From positions 1 to 64,000 of the forward strand of contig CAVENX010000032.1 of assembly GCA_963617275.1 (NCBI GenBank): a DNA stretch of 64,000 nucleotides, read 5' to 3'. Position 1 is the first letter of the stretch. Each line of letters starts with the position of its first letter. Below the pieces are notes generated by a model. The model worked only from the letters and a program-made list of their open reading frames with translations, made no database searches and had not been told where the DNA came from. Made by a program: the position numbers and the translations under genes. The stretch is from Limivicinus sp963617275 (GTDB lineage: Bacteria; Bacillota; Clostridia; Oscillospirales; Oscillospiraceae). Positions 61,364 to 64,000 of the stretch are shown here, one piece after another.

Positions 61364-62187
61364 CGCTTTGCTCTCCATTTCATGGTGTTCTTTTCAATTA
61401 TACCCAACACCCAATAAAGAATCGCCCCCGTAATGCCTATCGTAAACATACCGACAAGGATAATATCCGGTCTTACAAAGGATCTGCCCTGCTGGATCAT
61501 ATATCCAAGTCCGGACGTGGCCGCAACCAATTCGGCAGCCACCAGTGTCGACCACGCGTTTCCGAGAGCGACCCTGACGCCGGTAAACGCGAGAGGCAGA
61601 GCCGAGGGAATGCATACGGTCGTAAAAATCTTCCACCGGCTTGCGCCGCAGGTTCTGCCGACGCTAATATAAGTGGGATTTGTTATCTTGATGCCGGTAT
61701 ATGCGTTTATCACGCATGGGACAAACGCCGCAAGGAAAATGATGAAGGTCTTTGCTTTTGCGCCTATTCCAAGCCATATAACGGACATGGGTATCCATGC
61801 TATCGGCGGGATTGGCCGCATTATTTCGAATATAGGGGAGATGAGCTTATCCAGGACATAATAGTACGCCAGCAGAAAGCCCAGCGGGACGCCAACAACG
61901 ACCGCAAGCAAATAGCCTTTCAATACAAGCTTAAGGCTGGTCCAGATATGAACGCCAATCACAGCCCCGTCCGGTTTCGGATCAGTAAGCTTTACAATAA
62001 ATGTTTTTACGACATCTATCGGAGAGCTGAGATACTTGGGATTGACCCATTCATTCATTACCGCAAGCTGCCATACCGTCAGGAAAACAAGAACCGACGC
62101 AGCGGACAGCAGCAGAAGATTGCGGGTGTTTCTAAAATTTTCCTTTCGCTCCAATGCGATAGAGTCTATCGAGCTGTTATTGTTCAT
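61360..62187 (-). CDS. Nitrate/sulfonate/taurine-type ABC permease (first)
   Basis: 275 residues from ATG 62185-62187 (agaggt ribosome site). Same architecture: RPIPPIAWIPMSVIW, EAA loop CGASRWKIFTTVCIPSALPLAFTG (piece: IPSALPLAFTG). The two permeases are clearly related but not recent copies, so the pore is a heterodimer. Confidence 0.9.
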   Translation of the reverse strand: MNNNSSIDSIALERKENFRNTRNLLLLSAASVLVFLTVWQLAVMNEWVNPKYLSSPIDVVKTFIVKLTDPKPDGAVIGVHIWTSLKLVLKGYLLAVVVGVPLGFLLAYYYVLDKLISPIFEIMRPIPPIAWIPMSVIWLGIGAKAKTFIIFLAAFVPCVINAYTGIKITNPTYISVGRTCGASRWKIFTTVCIPSALPLAFTGVRVALGNAWSTLVAAELVAATSGLGYMIQQGRSFVRPDIILVGMFTIGITGAILYWVLGIIEKNTMKWRAKR

Positions 62188-62291
62188 TTTTACCTCTATT
62201 TGACAATAGGGTCGAATGAAAATATACATTCAACCCTATATTGTGGCACTGATAGTCGGCATTGCCGCATTACGCGGTGCCGCCTTATCTA

Positions 62292-63335
62292 TTACTTGTT
62301 GTTGTAAAGCTCAACGGCATAGTCAAGAATGAAGTCGGAGTCCGCCATCTTGTCGTATGCTTCCTGAGTGATGTTGCCCTGAGAGAGCATGAAGTTTGCG
62401 TACTGCATAAGGACGTCATATGCCTTGACATTGCCGTCTTCGTCAGGTGCAAAGAACTCCTGCTGGTCTTCCAGAGTGTACAGGGGTCGGAGCGTGAGCG
62501 TGTTTGCACAGTCCTCTTCGGTAACGGCGACGCCTTCGGAGGTCTGGAAGTCATAGAGCAGCTCTGCCGCAGCGTCGGTGTCGGCAAGGAGTGCGTCGGT
62601 GGAATCAAAGTATATGCCGAGCCACTCTTTTACCACTTCGGGCTTATTGGTGTATGCATCGTTTGTGCAGACAATGAGCGCGGGGAGGTTAATGCCGACA
62701 GCGGGAGCGGAAGAAACCTTGACCCAGCCGTTTGCAAGAGCTTTCTGCCCCATAGCATCCCAGATACATACCACGTCGCCTTCACCGGAAAGAAACGCAG
62801 TGTAGCAGTTGGCAACGGATGCGTCAACAATGTTTATATCATCTTCCGTCAGGCCGAGGTATTCAAGGGTTCCGAGCAGAACCATGTGGCAGACGGTGCC
62901 TTTGTTGCAAAGGACAGTGAGGCCGCGCCAGTCGTCGGCAGTGCCGTATACGCCGTTTTCGTCAACTTCGGCGGATGCAAGAGGGCTGTCGGGGCGAACC
63001 CAGATGTCGGTAGTGTTGGTATCGGGAGTGGTGAAGCCCATGATCTTCATGTCGTAGCCGATAACTCCAAGAACCGCGCCGCCAAGGCCGGTCGTACCGA
63101 CTTCCCAGGAGCCGCTGGCGATCGCCTCGTTCTGGACGGGGCCGTTCGCATAAATATCAATGTTCCAATCAAAATGCTCGTCATAGATGCCGTTCTCTGC
63201 GGCGTAAATGCTGGGGAGCGCGTGAACGTAGGGATGGTGGCTCATCTTGAGTTCAACCTTCTCTGCGCTGGCTGAGACTGCTGTGAATGCGAAAAGCATC
63301 GTAAGAGCCAGCAGAACGGAAATAAACTTTTTCAT
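62292..63335 (-). CDS. Periplasmic-binding-type solute receptor (SsuA/THI5/NMT1-like)
   Basis: 347 residues. Signal peptide MKKFISVLLALTMLFAFTAV ending SASA, no lipobox Cys. Then LKMSHHPYVHALPSIYAAENG, EAIASGSWEVGTTGLGGAVLG and the type II fold of nitrate/sulfonate/pyrimidine receptors (piece: ASGSWEVGTTGLGG). Ligand-site residues do not name the substrate. First gene of the operon, strong ribosome site aaggagga, with a 104-base gap to the first permease. Confidence 0.88.
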   Translation of the reverse strand: MKKFISVLLALTMLFAFTAVSASAEKVELKMSHHPYVHALPSIYAAENGIYDEHFDWNIDIYANGPVQNEAIASGSWEVGTTGLGGAVLGVIGYDMKIMGFTTPDTNTTDIWVRPDSPLASAEVDENGVYGTADDWRGLTVLCNKGTVCHMVLLGTLEYLGLTEDDINIVDASVANCYTAFLSGEGDVVCIWDAMGQKALANGWVKVSSAPAVGINLPALIVCTNDAYTNKPEVVKEWLGIYFDSTDALLADTDAAAELLYDFQTSEGVAVTEEDCANTLTLRPLYTLEDQQEFFAPDEDGNVKAYDVLMQYANFMLSQGNITQEAYDKMADSDFILDYAVELYNNK

Positions 63336-63377
63336 GTGGGGTCCTCCTTGAAGAATTTGTGTAATTGGCCAGGAAAT

Positions 63378-63392
63378 TGTAAATTATTTACA
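63378..63392. promoter_or_regulatory. Candidate LacI-type operator (15-bp palindrome)
   Basis: TGTAAATTATTTACA, a perfect palindrome around a central base, covering the -10 of the candidate promoter (minus strand TTGCGA 63408-63413, 17-base spacer, TAAATA 63385-63390). Confidence 0.55.
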
Positions 63393-63463
63393 TTTTCACA
63401 ATTTCTGTCGCAATTTCTAAGATTAGAATAGTTAGAATCCGACAAAAATTCAACCTTAAAATG

Positions 63464-63477
63464 CGCAAACGTTTTCC
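63464..63477. promoter_or_regulatory. cre-like / LacI-family site upstream of the operon
   Basis: CGCAAACGTTTTCC has the AAACGTTT core of LacI/CcpA sites and matches the cre consensus with mismatches at the two end positions. About 50 bases upstream of the promoter -35. Confidence 0.4.
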
Positions 63478-63561
63478 CGTAGTCAAATCGAATTCTTGCG
63501 CTGATCAAGCCATTTTTCGGTTTAGGATCATGCCACGCAGGCGCGCAATCGTTTTATTAAA

Positions 63562-64000
63562 TTATTTTCTTTTATTCGGCATATGGATCGCACGCCCGTC
63601 CGCCGCCAAAGCCGCTTCATGCAGGCATTCACCCAGAATCGGATGTCCGAACGACATATCCGTAAGCTCTGTAAGCGTGGCTTCGGCTTTGATTGCCAGC
63701 GTTATTGTAGATATCAGCTCATTCGCCTGCGGGCCGACTATTACCGCGCCGAGAATTTCGCCGTATTTTTTCCCGAAAAATATCTTAACAAACCCGCTCG
63801 TCTCATGCTCCACCACGGAACGTCCGTTTCCGACCGCCGGGAAAAATCCCGTACCGAAATCTTCCCCCCTCTCCGACAATTCTTTTTCGCTTGCTCCGAC
63901 CTCGGCTATTTCCGGGGTCACAAAAGCCATCCGGGGACTGTTTGCCTTATCATATGACGTATTTTTTTCAAAACAGTTCTCTGCGGCGATAATTCCCTGT
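63562..64000 (-). CDS. Dihydrolipoamide dehydrogenase-like flavoprotein disulfide reductase (C-terminal part; 5' end outside window)
   Basis: The minus frame is open from the right edge to the TAA at 63562-63564, about 145 residues visible. VTPEIAEVG is the usual interface motif, and GHPILGECLHEAAL holds the C-terminal His-Pro...Glu that completes the active site of lipoamide dehydrogenases. The residues upstream of the internal Met are in frame and family-like (GIIAAENCFEKN). The partner complex (glycine cleavage, 2-oxoacid dehydrogenase or other) lies outside the window. The gene precedes the ABC operon on the same strand with 226 bases between. Confidence 0.85.
   Translation of the reverse strand, partial: QGIIAAENCFEKNTSYDKANSPRMAFVTPEIAEVGASEKELSERGEDFGTGFFPAVGNGRSVVEHETSGFVKIFFGKKYGEILGAVIVGPQANELISTITLAIKAEATLTELTDMSFGHPILGECLHEAALAADGRAIHMPNKRK

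Noticed and set aside
63562..63930. Complete 122-residue protein starting at the internal Met
   Set aside because: The frame stays open and family-like up to the window edge, so this is the tail of a longer flavoprotein.

Overview
The window looks like a chromosome segment of an anaerobic, probably gut-dwelling member of the Clostridia, most likely Oscillospirales. The pointers are a fused IspH-ribosomal protein S1 gene, the sporulation protein GerW with its DUF2953 partner, ScpAB, TmcAL beside acetate kinase, a V-type ATPase whose proteolipid carries Na+-site residues, ferredoxin-dependent IorAB, and strong purine-rich ribosome binding sites. This placement is inferred from gene content only. 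I saw no rRNA, tRNA, CRISPR array, phage gene or transposase.

Left third (1-20.9 kb): a nitrilase (cut by the window edge) and a complete branched-chain-type ABC importer (livJ-H-M-G-F) on the minus strand, then an RpiB-like isomerase. Next is a DeoR repressor divergent from a seven-gene plus-strand operon: MTR-kinase-like, MtnA-like isomerase, 2-hydroxyacid dehydrogenase, FGGY kinase, YqhD-type alcohol dehydrogenase, methionine gamma-lyase and class II aldolase. A second complete liv importer closes the region. Kinase, isomerase, aldolase and alcohol dehydrogenase together make a plausible 5-methylthioribose or 5-deoxyribose salvage route to DHAP plus a reduced alcohol. The dehydrogenase/FGGY pair and the methionine gamma-lyase are unexplained additions. 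This is the best candidate here for an undescribed variant pathway.

Middle (20.9-53.9 kb): mostly housekeeping. It holds tmcAL/ackA, an alpha/beta hydrolase, ispH-rpsA and cmk, a flavoprotein, a pseudouridine synthase, a D,D-carboxypeptidase, gerW/DUF2953, scpBA and an M50 protease. The nine-gene V-ATPase operon (H-I-K-E-C-F-A-B-D) is driven by a perfect consensus promoter and is divergent from an atypical peptide deformylase followed by iorAB. GreA, murI-DUF1934-argS, an ABC-F protein, a small secreted protein and a PAP2 phosphatase follow.

Right end (54-64 kb): a minus-strand catabolic operon. It has a nitrate/sulfonate/taurine-type ABC importer (one binding protein, two permeases, two ATPases, one with a degenerate signature motif), a TauE/SafE permease, a divergent triosephosphate-isomerase paralogue, a LarA-family protein with altered active-site residues and a LacI regulator; a second TauE/SafE gene follows. 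A 15-bp palindrome overlaps the promoter candidate at its head. The substrate is unknown. A dihydrolipoamide-dehydrogenase-like gene runs off the right edge.

Noncoding DNA is also notable: a 256-bp array of perfect hairpins at 812-1067, part of which recurs at 54.83-54.93 kb, and large structured spacers inside and after the V-ATPase operon.
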